Of a stretch of 64,000 bases of DNA, positions 9,480 to 21,559 are shown piece by piece. This DNA is from Cycas panzhihuaensis (Eukaryota > Cycadophyta). The position numbers and the translations under genes are program-made. The stretch covers positions 184,023,741 through 184,087,740 of the forward strand of contig CM041465.1 of NCBI GenBank assembly GCA_023213395.1, written 5' to 3'. Numbering within the stretch: the stretch's first letter is position 1; each line of letters begins with the position of its first letter. The notes beneath the pieces are model-generated. The model was given only the letters and a program-made list of their open reading frames with translations, was not told the DNA's origin and searched no databases.

Positions 9480-12400
9480 ATGAAGCTTACCTCCTGGAAT
9501 ATACGAGGTATAAATGCCCATCTAAATATAGAATGATTAAAGATCTGTGAAGTCATATGAAGTTGGATATTCTTTTAATTTAGAAGACTAAATTGTTAGC
9601 CAAGAATAGAGTAAATATCAAGAACAAAATATGGAAGGGAGTTGAGTGGATCACTTTAGATGGGATCAGGGGCTCTGGTGGGTTAGCCACCATATGGAAC
9701 CTAAGAGGTTGGGAGGGTGAGGCTTATCTCATCAAGGATCATTTCATGTCTAGTTAGTTGACAAGTAAAAAATCTAACCACAAGTGGATAGTTACTAAGA
9801 TATATGCCCCCTTGATGCAAGAAGGGAGGAAGCACTTATGGGTCATGCTACTAAAGGTCCATAAGGAGTGGTTGGGTCCCTGGCTGATTATTGGTAATTT
9901 TAATATGGCCCTATCCCTTGATAAAAAGAAGGGGGGTCAAATCGAGTGGACAAAAAACATAGATGACCTAGGAGACTTTATGTAGAAGGGAGGCTTAATG
10001 GATGTCCCCCTGAGAGGGACCAAGTTTACTTAGTCTAATAGAAGATTAGGAACCAATCATATCCAGGTTATATTGGATAAAGTAGTCATTAACTATGCTT
10101 GGGCAAGTTAGCACAGCAACATTAGTTTGGAAGCTTTGTCAAAGAAAATTTCTAATCATTCCTCACTTGTATTGGGATTTGATGAAAATAAAGTTCATAT
10201 AGGTGCCCCCTTTAACTTTAAGCTAATGTGGATAAAGGACCTAAGCCTTCAAAATTTGTTGACAGAATGGTGGAAGACCCCTGCTTTCGACTGTGTGATG
10301 TGGAGATTCTCAAAGAAACTAAACTGGGTGACACGATAGATTAGAGTATGGAATAAGACTTCCCATAGGGATATCTTTGTGAAAAAAGACCAAATTTTGG
10401 AGGAGCTAAAGTCCCTAGAGGAGCAAATTCAACAGCAAGGGAGGTCCCTCCCCCTAGACCAAAAAGAAAGAAGACTTCTATCTAAATTGGAGGGTGTATT
10501 GACCAATGTGGAAACCTTTTGAAAATAAAATTCTAGAGCCCTACGGCTCATCGAGGGAGATAGAAACATAAATTTTTTCCATATGAAAACTATAAAACAT
10601 ATAGCTTGTAATCATATTTAAACTCTATTGAATAAGCATGGGGAGGAGATTTTAGACTGGAAGAATATCAAGGATGCAGTAGTGGAGTATTTTATAGAGT
10701 TATACAATGAACTAGGTTGTGATGATGAGGTAGCCAGAAGGGAGGCAATGGTTTTGATTCCCAAGAAGGTTATAAGTGTCATGAACAAGGCTTTAGAAGC
10801 TCCTTTCTTACTAGATGAGGTGAGGAAGGTTGTTCTTGGCATGAAGAGGGAGAAAGCTCCTCGGCTCGATGGAGAACTTTAGGCCTATTAGTTTGTGTAA
10901 TATAAAGTACAAAATTTTAGCCAAGATCTTGGCTAATAGGCTAAAGGAATTTCTTCCCTCAATTATAAGTCTGAATTAGGATGTGTTGTAAAGGGAAGAT
11001 AAATTCTAGACGGTATCAGTGTGGACCATGAAATAGTCTATTTGACCTATCAGAGGAAAGAGTCTAGGATAATTGTCAATATTGATCTTTCAAAGTCCTA
11101 TGATAAGGTCTCATAGGGGTGTTTGTTAGACTGCATTAGTGCTTTTGGATTTAGAAACCATTGGAGAACTTGGATTGAGAGTTGTATCTCAAAACCCAGT
11201 TTCTTAGTGATCATAAATGACTCCTCATCTACCTTCTTTTTGGGTTATAGAGGCCTTGGACAAGGGGACCCCTTGACCCTTTACTTGTTTATTATCATGG
11301 CAAAATTAATTAGTAGATCTATGGAGGAAGCAAGGATATCTAGAAAGATTATGGGCCTAAGGCCCACATCAGGTGTTGATAATATTATTCATCAACATTT
11401 TATGGATGATAACATTTTGTTGTGTAAGGTTGTTATAAAGGAAGCTAGAGCCATAAAAATTCAGCTGGAAAGGTTTAAGATAACTACAAATTAGAAGGTC
11501 AACTTAGATAAGAGTAATATCTTCTTTTTGAACACTATAGAGAGGACTCAAAGCGCTATCAGCAAGATCCTGGAAATTCCCACTAAGACGCTGCCTACCT
11601 TATACCTTAGTATGCCCCTATTTGTTGGTAGAATGGAGAAGGACCTTTGGAACCCAATGATTAGTAGGGTTCAAAGGAAGCTAGTAGGATGTAAATGGGC
11701 TTTATTGAGTCAAGTAAGGAAACCCCAATTATTGGTAGCATCCCTTTAGAGTATCCCTACCTATATCATGTTTCTATTTAGGTGTCATGTGAAGGTTATA
11801 AATGCCCTTGAGTCTATCTAGAAAAGATTTTTCTGGTCTCAAGTTAAGGATAAGGAGAGAATCCATTTAGTGTTTTGGGAGAAAGTGTGCCTCCTTAAAT
11901 GGGTAGGAGGCTTAAATGTTAAGGATATAATATGTTTCCATAGAGCTCTAGTAGCCAAACTGGGATGGAGTTTTGCTATCAAGGAGGAGAGGCCTTGGTG
12001 CAAGATTTTTACTTAGAATACCTTAGGGATAATCAATATTTGAAGCATATTACCCTAGGAAAATAAAGTTCTGCCATATGGAGGAGTCTAATGTATATGA
12101 AGAAGATGCTGGCAATGAGGACCTAGTGGTGCTTAGGGGATGGAAATTCTATTGATTTCTAGGAGGATATCTAGTGTGATCATATCCAACTAAACAAGAG
12201 ACCTATCCTCACACCCTTATAGGTAGATTGTGAAAGCATTTACAGGACAAAGGTGAAAGATTACTAAGAGATATAGGAAGATGTGAAGAAATGGAAATGT
12301 TTTGAAGATATCCCCTAATTATTAGAATGGTGAATAGTAAATTATAGCTCTTAGTAATGAGATAAATAAAATCTACATTCTTAGTTTTCCTAAAGATGAC

Positions 12401-13531
12401 ACTCTGGTCTAGCCTAAGTCCCCCTCTAGAATCCATACGATAAAATCTAGTTATCTATTTCTAATTTTTGAGAAAGGTATAAATAAAAATAAGCTCTTGG
12501 GTGGAGTCTGGAAAATGGGGTTATTGCCCAAGATTGTCATCTGTTGGTGGCTTTGTCTCAACAACAAGATTTTTACCTTGGATAATCTAAGGAAGAGAGG
12601 CTTCTTGATGGCGAATAGGTGCATCCTTTGCCTTCAGGAGGAGGAGTCCTTAGATCATATTTTCTTGCATTGTACCTTTTCTAGGGAGGTGTGATCAAAG
12701 TTGTGGAGCTCCTTTGGGGTATCCTCAATCCTTTCCAAAACTATTAAGGACCTTATAGAGGCTTAGGTTAGCCCCTTTAAATGTGTGACTCTGAGCTCCA
12801 TAAGGATAACATCCTTACCCACATTGTTATGGGACATATGGAAAGAAAGGAATAGGGGCAATTTTCAAGATAAAAGAATGAATGATTCAAATATTTTTGG
12901 AGTTATTATGGCTACCTTGAAAAAGACCCTCAAGGAGAAGGAAGATTATTCTATCCTCCCTGAGGATAGGAAGATCCTTACAAATTAGGGCATCAAGAAC
13001 ATCAATCTTAAATTAAAGGATGAGAGGTAAGGAATATAGAGTCCACCTCCATATTATTAGGTTAAGGTAAACTTTGATGGAGTGTCAAAAGGTAATCCCG
13101 ATGAGGTGGGGGGTAGTGGGATTTATAAAGATGGTGAAGGTAAGGTAATCTGGGCCTTTGCTAAATACTATGGCACCCAAACTAATCATGAGGTAGAGCT
13201 TAAAGTGATGTTTAGAGCTATGGACATCGTATCCAGAGAGAGTAGCCTGAGAGTCATAGTGGAAGAGGACTCTTTGAATGTGATAAAACTGATTAGAGGG
13301 GAAGCAAAGTCAGATTAGAAGCATCGAGTTATGATCAATGATGTAAAGATGCTTCTCCACAAGAGAGAAAATGTCCAATTAAACCACATTTATAGAGAAG
13401 GGAATATGGTAGCTGATCAGCTTACAAACTGGGGGGTTTAGCTTAGAAGGAATGAGGTCTAGAAGGACGATTTGCCTAAAGAAATAGTGGGTATGGTTAG
13501 AAAGGACTTGGGGGGCATAAGCTCTAGATGA
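9480..13531 (+). pseudogene. LINE ORF2: endonuclease, RT, zf-RVT, RNase H (decayed)
   Basis: ORF2 nicks the target and reverse-transcribes the element RNA. The endonuclease starts at ATG 9480 (KLTSWNIRGIN), with WLIIGNFNMA near 9890 and the terminal SNHSSLVLGF near 10155. The RT includes [12 protein letters not shown] near 10890, GYRGLGQGDP near 11250 and FMDDN near 11400 (catalytic DD at 11405-11410). A zf-RVT-like region follows (WKMGLLPKIVICWWL, then RCILCLQEEESLDHIFLHC) at 12500-12690. The RNase H has FDGVSKGNP, HEVELKV, EEDSLNVI and VADQL (13070-13425). The frame ends at TGA 13529-13531. Many in-frame TAGs replace CAG or TGG, for example 9983-9985, so it cannot encode a working enzyme. 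Confidence 0.88.
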
Positions 13532-13663
13532 GATAGCTTATCATAGGTTTATATGGATATCTAGGCCATGGGCTTGTCATGGCTAATCCTTGTAGCTAAA
13601 TTGGCAGATTTTATATAGGGTTTGGGGTCCCCTTCTAATCCCCTCATTTATTTAAACCATATC

Positions 13664-13682
13664 AAAAAAAAAAAAAAAAAAA
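13664..13682 (+). other. LINE copy 1 poly(A) tail
   Basis: Nineteen A residues follow the shared 3' end (ATTTAAACCATATC) that is also seen, reversed, at the low-coordinate end of copy 3. Confidence 0.9.
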
Positions 13683-15369
13683 CATATATTAACTTCTTAT
13701 TCCACCATGGCTATTGAATAACTCACCACTAAAGGGTCATACATACCTACGAAAATTTTCCATTGATCCGCTCTAGTTAGAATGCCCTACAAACATGTAA
13801 AAAGAAAAAAAAAAGAATATATATATTAAGATGCAAGGTTGTGATTTTTTTATTTAGATGCAAATATTTATTTTTTAAAGAGAATATTCTCTTCTTAAGA
13901 AAAAGAATATTCTTTCTCATCAAAATTAATATTCTCCTTAAGGAAAAAAATACTTCCCACTTGAAACAAACATTTTATGATTAAAACTAAAGTAGACCTT
14001 AGAACAAAAGTATAATACTATGACTAAAATCTCCATGTAAATTAGTTCACATCATATTAGTTTCTCTAAGTCATCATAGTAATATAAGAATAGTTTTTCC
14101 ACTCCAACTTAAACTCATCATTTAAGCTATCATTAGGATATGCAACAATATGGTTGAAGTGGAAGTCATTTATTAGCCTCAGATTATTAAGAAATAAAAT
14201 ATTAAAGATATGGGATCTTACCCAATGACATTAATTAAAAATAAATAACATCTTGAGCCAAGATCATCTATGTGATCAAGAGAAGATATTAGATCATTTT
14301 TAAAGCTTTGAACATAGATATAAGAGAAGATAAAGGTCATAACATTCTTATAATTGATGAGTATCTAAATTTTAAAGGCAAATCCAAGTTTATTTATGAT
14401 TCTTAATAATTAGGTAAAATATGAACAAGAATATAAGGGGGTATATATGTAATATATAAAAGAGCCTAAATATTATAAATCATAAGTATATTTATATAAT
14501 TATTTCATCAACATGCAAGCTTGTTGAGAAGCAAGTATATGAGGTTGAACATATACATGAATATCTCTAGATAATGTGGCATAGATAGGAATCATGTCTT
14601 GACTACTTAGACAAAACGGTACCCAAGCAATATATACACTCATTTAATAGGTATGTAATAACATTGAATGTTGTTACCCTAGTTAACATGAGGTAATGTC
14701 ATAATAATCTCATGCAGGCTCATGTATAACTTATAAAACTAGAAACAGGTAATAAAATAATTAGGCAAAAAGAAAATGAAAATTAGTGGATTTAGGAAGA
14801 TAATGACTCCACATGTAATATAGAGGACATTCATAATATTAAAGATAAAAATTTTGTAAATTATACTAAAAAAATTAGCATATAGGAAATTAAGGATGGA
14901 ATATCTAAAATTGAAGTTAATAAAGTCCTAACAACATATTTATACTAGTATATCATAATTTATAATTAAAAGATTAAAATTATACCCTAGAATACTAATT
15001 ACTACTAATAATAATAATTTTATCTCCTAATCAATCTGAGTGAGTGCTAGGGACTAATATAAAGTACCATACCTTTAAAAATTAGTATCATAAAATAACA
15101 CTAACAATAACTTTTAAGAAGATAGATACAACAAACTTACAGAAAGCGAATATATGAAATATAGTACATGATTACAATTTACAATTAGAATGATATCAAA
15201 GATTCCTAAAAAATAACCCTAAAATAATAGATAGTAATAAAAGAAATCTTAGTAATCTTAGAGGCAACAAGTACTGGAATACTCCTAAGAATTTCCAATG
15301 GCATATGGCCATCCAAGATTTCTTCTATTAGGAAAGTTGTTATTGTTTAAAGTTTTGAGAATTATAAAA
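13683..15369. other. Unassigned AT-rich DNA
   Basis: I see no recognisable coding or structural feature apart from A-rich runs near 13800 and 13910. It may include decayed parts of the minus-strand gypsy element further right. Confidence 0.4.
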
Positions 15370-15747
15370 TTATTATCATACATGATTGCACCTTCTAAAG
15401 AAGTTGATAGAACTGGTCTATGAGGTATTTGAGAATTTAAGCTTTATAGGGACAAATACTGAGATAACTTCATTATAAAATACATGATACTATATATAAG
15501 TATAAGCACAAGTATTTGGAAAAGGTCTTTTGAAGAGGAAACAAGTAGGGGGAACTAACGGATGATGAGAATGTGGGAGGCTTTGGTGGAGTATGAGTAT
15601 ATAGAGGAAATATGTTATGGGGATGAATTATGTTGAGAAATTTAATTAGTTTACATTTGCTAAAGAGGACCTTTAAGGATTAGGTCTTATTGACTAAGAT
15701 CATATTAAGTAGGAAAAAAGGCCAAGCTTATCAAATTATAGCTAACA
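15370..15747 (-). repeat. Direct repeat partner L, possible 3' LTR of older gypsy element
   Basis: It is homologous to 26275-26633 in the same orientation. Shared phrases include TTAGGTCTTATTGACTAA and GGATGAATTA. Both copies end in ..AACA, so on the minus strand each begins TGTT. The pair brackets a minus-strand gypsy gag and protease, which suggests LTRs, but no polypurine tract is evident beside this copy. Confidence 0.5.
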
Positions 15748-16658
15748 TTAGGGTAGAGAATTACATATGAGAAAATAGGATATAAAGCAATTAACTACAT
15801 GTTTGTTCTAATAGAATTATAGTGTATGAAATCCAAATGCCAAAAAAAAGGCTAATTATAGGAGCTATAACTATTCATTCACAATCAAATGGGTGGAAAG
15901 TTACTTAGAGCAAAAATCTTATAAATTAGAATGGTTGATCATATGTATGATCTTTATATTTGAAGCTCGTACTTTATATCTAGTATGTCAAATACTCATA
16001 CATTTATGAACTTTACCCCCATTTCTCACTAGGGTTTATCCTTAAAGAAAGACTTCAATAAATAAAAACTTAAATATTCGAAGCACAATGCATCCGCATA
16101 ATATACTTTAGCTCAGAAATTATAAAACATCAAAGTACCTCATTCACCACTAAAATAATTTAAAAAATCTTCATTGTACTTTTAAAAAAATACTTTGGGT
16201 TTGAAGAGTTACTCCTCTTACAATCTCTTTCCCTTTTAGACACTTCAAGGGAAAAGATGTTACAAATAAAAAGTAATTTTTTTATAAAAACTCTTTTTTT
16301 AAAAGGATAGTTATGCCGAGAAGAGCTACTTTAGTAACTGATTTATATGATTACCATATAATCAAATTATATGATGAATTATTACCTTGATAAATGTACT
16401 CCATCATTATTAACATCTTAAACATTACTTACCTTTGGTTTTTTATTAATATTGATATTGTAATAGGTGAACTTAGTCGATTTGATGAATGATGAATGTG
16501 CATCCATCCTTAAATATAGGAATTTAGTTGATAATTGCTTATTTTGCATGTGGTATCTAGTTGGTAAAACTTCTTGTTAGTACGTGTCTTTTAATAATTT
16601 CTATCAAATTTTCTATTAGGTAATGTGACAACAATAGTTGCAGGCTAAAATTTTGGTA
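15748..16658. other. Unassigned AT-rich DNA
   Basis: No recognisable feature. I looked here on the minus strand for reverse transcriptase or integrase belonging to the split gypsy element and found neither. Confidence 0.4.
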
Positions 16659-17160
16659 TGTTGGCAGCGTAGTTTCCTCCTAAGCCTTCCTCGGGGGATT
16701 CCAAGGGACGTGGGAGCTCCCCTTGGCCAGGGGGGTATGGGGGGTGTGGAACAGGCCCCTCTAAGAGGGGGTTCAGGGGTGATAGCCCCTAACCCAAAAA
16801 ATTAACACTGGAAACTATATTAAATTGTAAAGAGAATTAGGGTCGTTCAATAAAAATACCCTAGATTCTATGGTCCAGATTTGTGCCTTGTATGATTCTC
16901 TCATGTAGCCCAATTTAGGGCATATTTCTTTATGTTGAGGTTGTTCAATGTACTATGATGAGTTGGTCAATTGGTTATTGTTGCTATGAGCACTTTACTA
17001 TAAGATTATGTACACTTTCTCTATTCTGTGATAATAAAGATCAATACCTTTCCTATGTGGATGTTTCCCTAGTATACTACTAGGGTTTTACCACATTATA
17101 TTGGGTGTATTTCTATGCTTGACTTTCTTGTTCCTTTTATTATTATATCTTTGGTTTAAG
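16659..17160 (+). repeat. Probable solo LTR with GC-rich hairpin block
   Basis: It starts TGTTGGCAGCG and contains an unusual G/C-rich block at 16675-16800, with GGGAGCTCCCC and a perfect 6-bp hairpin CCCCTC-TAA-GAGGGG at 16756-16770. This resembles the stem-rich GGGG/CCCC blocks known in some plant LTRs. An AATAAAGATC near 17034 could be a polyadenylation signal. The right end is not defined, and no target-site duplication was found. Confidence 0.4.
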
Positions 17161-18259
17161 AACTTGCATGTAATTTTTAGTTTCGATTTCTATAACTAGT
17201 TGCAAGAATAGTCTAGATCTTGGTGGCAGTTTAAGGGTTGGGACCTTGTCTTCACAACAAATTCATCATATAACTATAAGGTTGAATGATTTAAGTGAAC
17301 CTAATTTTATAGGCAAATAGACAATAGAAGTTTTGATGACCTATGCTGCTTGCCATAAATATTGAGGGGACTTATGTCGTTACCTCTCCTAAATTTTCAT
17401 AAATATACATTCTAGAATTTTAAAATTTCCTTGTAATTTTTATGAGGGATCATGACCTTTTCCTTAACACTTTGTTGCTATAATATCATTATAAGGAATT
17501 CAATAGGAACTCCCACGTAATCCAAATAAGTCTTTTGTGACAGTCTATTATGAGAATGTTAACCTATTTTAACTCATAACTTTAAACTAAGAGAATGCAT
17601 AAGAGACCCCACATACTAGGTTATCAAGCCTATATTTCCCTTTTAATCTATAGTTTAAGTCATAACAAGAGAATACAATATGAGTTGGTAACGTTAGGCC
17701 CCTTATTTTTTATAACTTCTTTGGATATTATAAAAAAACTATCTTATTATATTTAAAGTCATATTTATCTATTAAGAGCCATATGTACATATGCTATAAT
17801 GAAGAGGAATCTATACTTGAGAGGCTACATGATAAAAGGTTTAAAGTACTTTTTATTAATTAGAATGGCTAAATGTTTATCATAGCCTGTGTTTTATTAT
17901 TAAATAGTGAATATAAAACTAATTATTCATCTTTAAAACCTTTGCAAGACTTTTACTTCTTTAACATATGCTAGAGACCAAATGCTTTAAGTTGTTTTGG
18001 AAGATCTCATGTGTGAAGCTCGTAGTCCCTTGGAACTTTATTTTTAAAGAAATAGGAATTCTTGATTAGGTTGACTATAGGTTCTAAATTTTATCATGTT
18101 TGTAAGAATTTACCTTTCATCACCCATACCATTTACAACTTTACCTACGTCATGTAATATGTTTTATTCCTAAAGGTAGGTAACTCAATATTGATAACAA
18201 AGAGAATAATATAAGTTCTATCATCTAATGAATCAATAGAGGACCACAATTTGGCTTCT
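17161..18259. other. Unassigned AT-rich DNA
   Basis: No recognisable domain on either strand. By position it lies downstream of the minus-strand protease fragment, where RT would be expected in an autonomous gypsy element. Confidence 0.4.
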
Positions 18260-18502
18260 TGGCTACTTATACATGATTTAGACATCTTTCCTCTTTAGGC
18301 AATGTAATTAAATCCCTTCCTAGACAAAAGGTGATATTGGACATCCTAATATTTATGGATGCCCCTATTTCATGAGTCCAGTTTCTTCCTAGTAACATGC
18401 CATAAATGTGGGGTATATCAACTACCATTGCTAAAATGGAAATTGATATTCTTAGACAAGCTATTAAGTATACCATTAGATGTTTAATTATCATTACTAC
18501 TA
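18260..18502 (-). pseudogene. Gypsy (Tat-like) aspartic protease fragment
   Basis: The minus-strand frame includes VVDIPHIYGMLLGRNW and HEIGASI. This matches the pattern DIP.xYGMLLGRxWL..xGA at the end of the retropepsin-like domain in plant Tat/Athila-type gypsy polyproteins. The catalytic D-S/T-G part is not visible. The fragment stops at the chromovirus insertion point at 18603, and the upstream part of the same element lies at 24543-25890. It is one of the few longer open stretches in this element, at 75 codons. Confidence 0.6.
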
Positions 18503-18602
18503 CAATATATTAAATTTTCATGGTTCTTAAACCTTCTTAACTTCTATGACATTCCAAACCCAAAGCTTACATCATAACATATGGCATTATATTATGGGCT
18601 AT

Positions 18603-18992
18603 TATTAGGGATCCAACCCCTAACTTACCTTCTCTTATATTCTCTTATATCTTATACTTCCTCTCTCTCTAATCTTCTCTTATATCTTCTATTTCTTCTA
18701 CTTCTTCCCTCTTCTTAATATCCCATATGTATAAGTAAAAAGTTGAGTAGTGGTCATTAAGCACTATATATATTCATGCAATATCCCATATGTGTAAGGA
18801 AGATGTTATGTAATGAGCATAGAGCCATATATATATTTATGTAAATTTAGAGTAGGATATCTTAAATATCATTATTATTGCATGTAATTGGGAGGTTGCC
18901 CCCTAGAAGGGTATTACAATACAAGTGCTCTTTTAGAGTCATTTTTGTATTATATTAGTGTGCAATTATTATTAAGGAGTGGTATCCTACCA
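18603..18992 (+). repeat. 5' LTR of chromovirus A
   Basis: Begins TATTAGGGATCC (originally TG) and ends ..ATCCTACCA. It carries a pyrimidine-rich tract at 18628-18720 and matches 24150-24542 along its length. Confidence 0.88.
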
Positions 18993-18994
18993 AG

Positions 18995-19006
18995 TGGTAT
19001 TAAAGT
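18995..19006 (+). other. Primer-binding site of chromovirus A
   Basis: TGGTATTAAAGT stands where TGGTATCAGAGC is expected, two bases past the LTR. The first six bases match and the rest is decayed. Confidence 0.55.
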
Positions 19007-19712
19007 AGCTGATCTATACCTTATGGGAGAGTCAAAGGTATTAAATAATCAATTTTTTTCTATTAGTTTTTTCTCATCAATACTTATTCTCATTTAATTT
19101 CTATTTAGTTACTTTACTTTTTCGGGGTAGATAACATTGTAATCGAGTAGCTACCCTAACACTACCATAGATAATTTTTTGTTATATTTAGATAGAGACC
19201 CTATGTTGGGGGTCTATAAATATCATGAGGATCTATCATTTTGGGCTAAATGCATTATGGATTTTCCATCCCTTGCATGAAGGACTAGAGATCACACTCT
19301 TGAATCAAGCCTTAGATAGAACTTAAAACTTGACTACAGAATTGTGCCTCCACATACCTACAGGTATATAAGAGGACCCCCTATATAGGCCTTCCTAGTA
19401 TAGGTAACCATAGGAAGCCTATTAACTGTTTGTAATTTATAGTATATCAGTAGGTAGTTAGCCCCAAGAAGGTACTCTCCATGTACCCTAAAGATAGAGT
19501 AGGATGACTGCTGAGTAAAACATTAGCCTTTATAAGTTTATACTATTTACAATTGGGATCAATATATTGAAGGGCCTACAAACTAGACAATCCCAAACTT
19601 AGTATACCTAATTAGTCTACTAGTAGTCTATATGCACCTAGTCAGCCAGTGAGTCAACCATCATCAATTAATTTGTCATTAGTTCATATATACATAGTTA
19701 GTCAATCAGGCA

Positions 19713-19754
<42 letters not shown>

Positions 19755-19860
19755 ATATTGCCTCATTGTAAAACATTAGGGATAACAGGCTATAGACATC
19801 CTATCAAATCCCTTTCATTGACATTTACCAACCAGGATTTAACTTAGGTCTTATGAACAA
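19007..19860 (+). other. Untranslated leader of chromovirus A
   Basis: Non-coding sequence between the PBS and gag. It contains repeated AGTCAG/GTCAATC words near 19630-19715, just before the A tract at 19720-19751. Confidence 0.5.
19720..19751. repeat. (A)32 tract in chromovirus A leader
   Basis: A pure run of A residues inside the leader. It could be an expanded homopolymer or the tail of a short retroposed insertion; nothing upstream is recognised as a SINE. Confidence 0.8.
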
Positions 19861-20735
19861 ATGGCCCCTAAGATGAAACCTAATTGGACTCAAGATCTCA
19901 ATGATGTCGTCATATAACTTTGAAGAGACATATTACAAATCTAAACCGATTTTAATGAAAATTTTAAAGTAGTAATGCTGGAGCTTATAACCATGAAACC
20001 TTTTAAGAAAGAAAAGATTAAATTTAATAATATTACTCACATAGGCAGGGCTTGCTTCACTAAAGAAGATGAAGATAATAATGGCAAGCACTTCCATCTT
20101 AACTTCCTTCCCAAGGTAGAAATCAAGAAGTTCAATGGTATAGATGTACATGCTTGGATCACCCAAATAGAACAATACTTTTCTCTTCATCAAGTTCCAG
20201 TAGATAAGAAGATCTCTCTTCTCTACACATAGAAACTAAACCTTACCAATGGTACCAATGGGTTATGAAAATAATTAATAGGCTCAATTATTGATGGGAG
20301 GGCTTTATCAAGGATCTTACAGCTCAATATGATAGTACTTTAGATCATGACCACTTTAACTAGTTAGCTAAAGTTAGATAGGAGGGGACTATCTCAGCTT
20401 ATACAGTAGAATACCAATGTCTCTCCATAAGGATTGATGGTCTCTATCAGAATAAATTACTTAAGTTATACATTAATGGATTACGAGATGACATTAGACA
20501 TGAGTTACGACTCCTAAAACCTAATAACATCTTTATAGCTATCAATTTTTCTTGATATATTGAAGTAAAAAATAAGGTATCTCGACCCCTCCTATGAATA
20601 TTCCCAAAAAAACAACCACAATTTTAGGTTCCTAGTGTGCGACAAATGACTTTCAAAGAGATGGATGAGAAATGGTTGAAAAGGTTATATTTTGATTGTA
20701 ACCAAAAGTGGAATAAATACCATAAGTGTCCTGAA
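19861..20735 (+). pseudogene. Chromovirus A gag
   Basis: The capsid polyprotein region starts at ATG 19861 (MAPKMKPNW). The best-preserved part, 19975-20232, shows the plant chromovirus pattern VEIKKFNGIDVHAW, ITQIEQYFSLHQVP. It continues in fragments (ISAYTVEYQCL, LYINGLRDDIRHEL). A degraded zinc knuckle lies near 20686-20730 (DCNQKWNKYHKC), where the first cysteine of the expected motif appears lost. Multiple TAG stops interrupt it. Compared with intact family members the length is about normal, so loss is by point decay rather than deletion. Confidence 0.8.
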
Positions 20736-20859
20736 TGACACTTATTCATTATTGAGGATGTCCAAGAGGATGAACCAGTAGAGGAAGCCTTATTAAAACT
20801 AGAAAATAATGATTCTGACCTATTTGAGGAGGAAGAAGAAGATACTATTACTATATTTA

Positions 20860-21245
20860 TATATGCCTTTGTTGGAATCATAGCCCCACAAACACTCAAA
20901 CTTATTGGGTACATCAAGAAAAGGAAGGTGGTTATCCTCATAGATTCTGAGAGCACCCATAATTTTATTAATAAAAAACTTACTAAAGAGTTTAACTATT
21001 TCCTATATCATATCAAAAATTTCTAGGTTATGGTGGCTAATGGAGGGACACTCTCTTGTGGGAGAAAATGTCACAACATCAAGTTGCAAATGGGTGACTA
21101 TCACCTCTCTACTTCCATATATGTCATTTTCATTTGAGAAGTTAATGTTGTATTAGGGATACAATGTCTTAAACCACTAGGGACCATTCAACTAAATATG
21201 CAAGAGTTTTTCATATGATTTACTTTTGAAGGAATTAACTATCAA
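20860..21245 (+). pseudogene. Chromovirus A protease
   Basis: Retropepsin-like aspartic protease that would cleave the polyprotein. The signature region reads VVILIDSESTHNFI at about 20931-20972. The usual catalytic triad D-S-G is D-S-E here, a G-to-A type change that should abolish activity. The downstream VVLGIQCLKPLGTI matches the second conserved block. One TAG falls between the blocks. Confidence 0.75.
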
Positions 21246-21559
21246 TTGAATAGGATCATTTCTCCTCTAACCCAAATCATTAGCTCACATTGTATGGAGA
21301 GGCTTATTAAAAAGGGTAGTATAGGAATCATTACCAAATGTTGTACTCTGAAAGGTTAGGAACTTCCAACAAAAGAGGACATTCTCCAAGATAATGCTAT
21401 ACCAAATGACTTAAAATTGGTATTTCATTACCACAACCAGGTCTTTCAGGGTATTCCTTAAGGTCTTCCCCTAGTATGTGACTAAGATCATAGTATTAAC
21501 CTGGTAGCTAGAAGCAATCCTTCTTATATTTGACCATACTAGTATCCCTACTAGTAAAA

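Larger units (their letters stand above)
8562..13682 (+). mobile_element. LINE copy 1 (plant L1 type), 5' truncated
   Basis: A non-LTR retrotransposon with, in order, an ORF1 remnant with CCHC knuckle, AP-endonuclease, reverse transcriptase, zf-RVT region, RNase H and a poly(A) tail. Alignment with copies 2 and 3 shows the 5' end is cut inside ORF1, exactly at the edge of the microsatellite. Frames are broken mainly by TAG codons. No target-site duplication can be called because the left flank is repetitive. Confidence 0.9.

Noticed and set aside
13070-13450. RNase H as a host gene
   Set aside because: It is collinear with LINE ORF2 and followed by the LINE 3' end and poly(A).
8562-13531. 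Reassigned TAG codon (TAG read as an amino acid)
   Set aside because: TAG sits at both Gln and Trp positions and TGA and TAA stops also occur, so decay explains it better than a code change.
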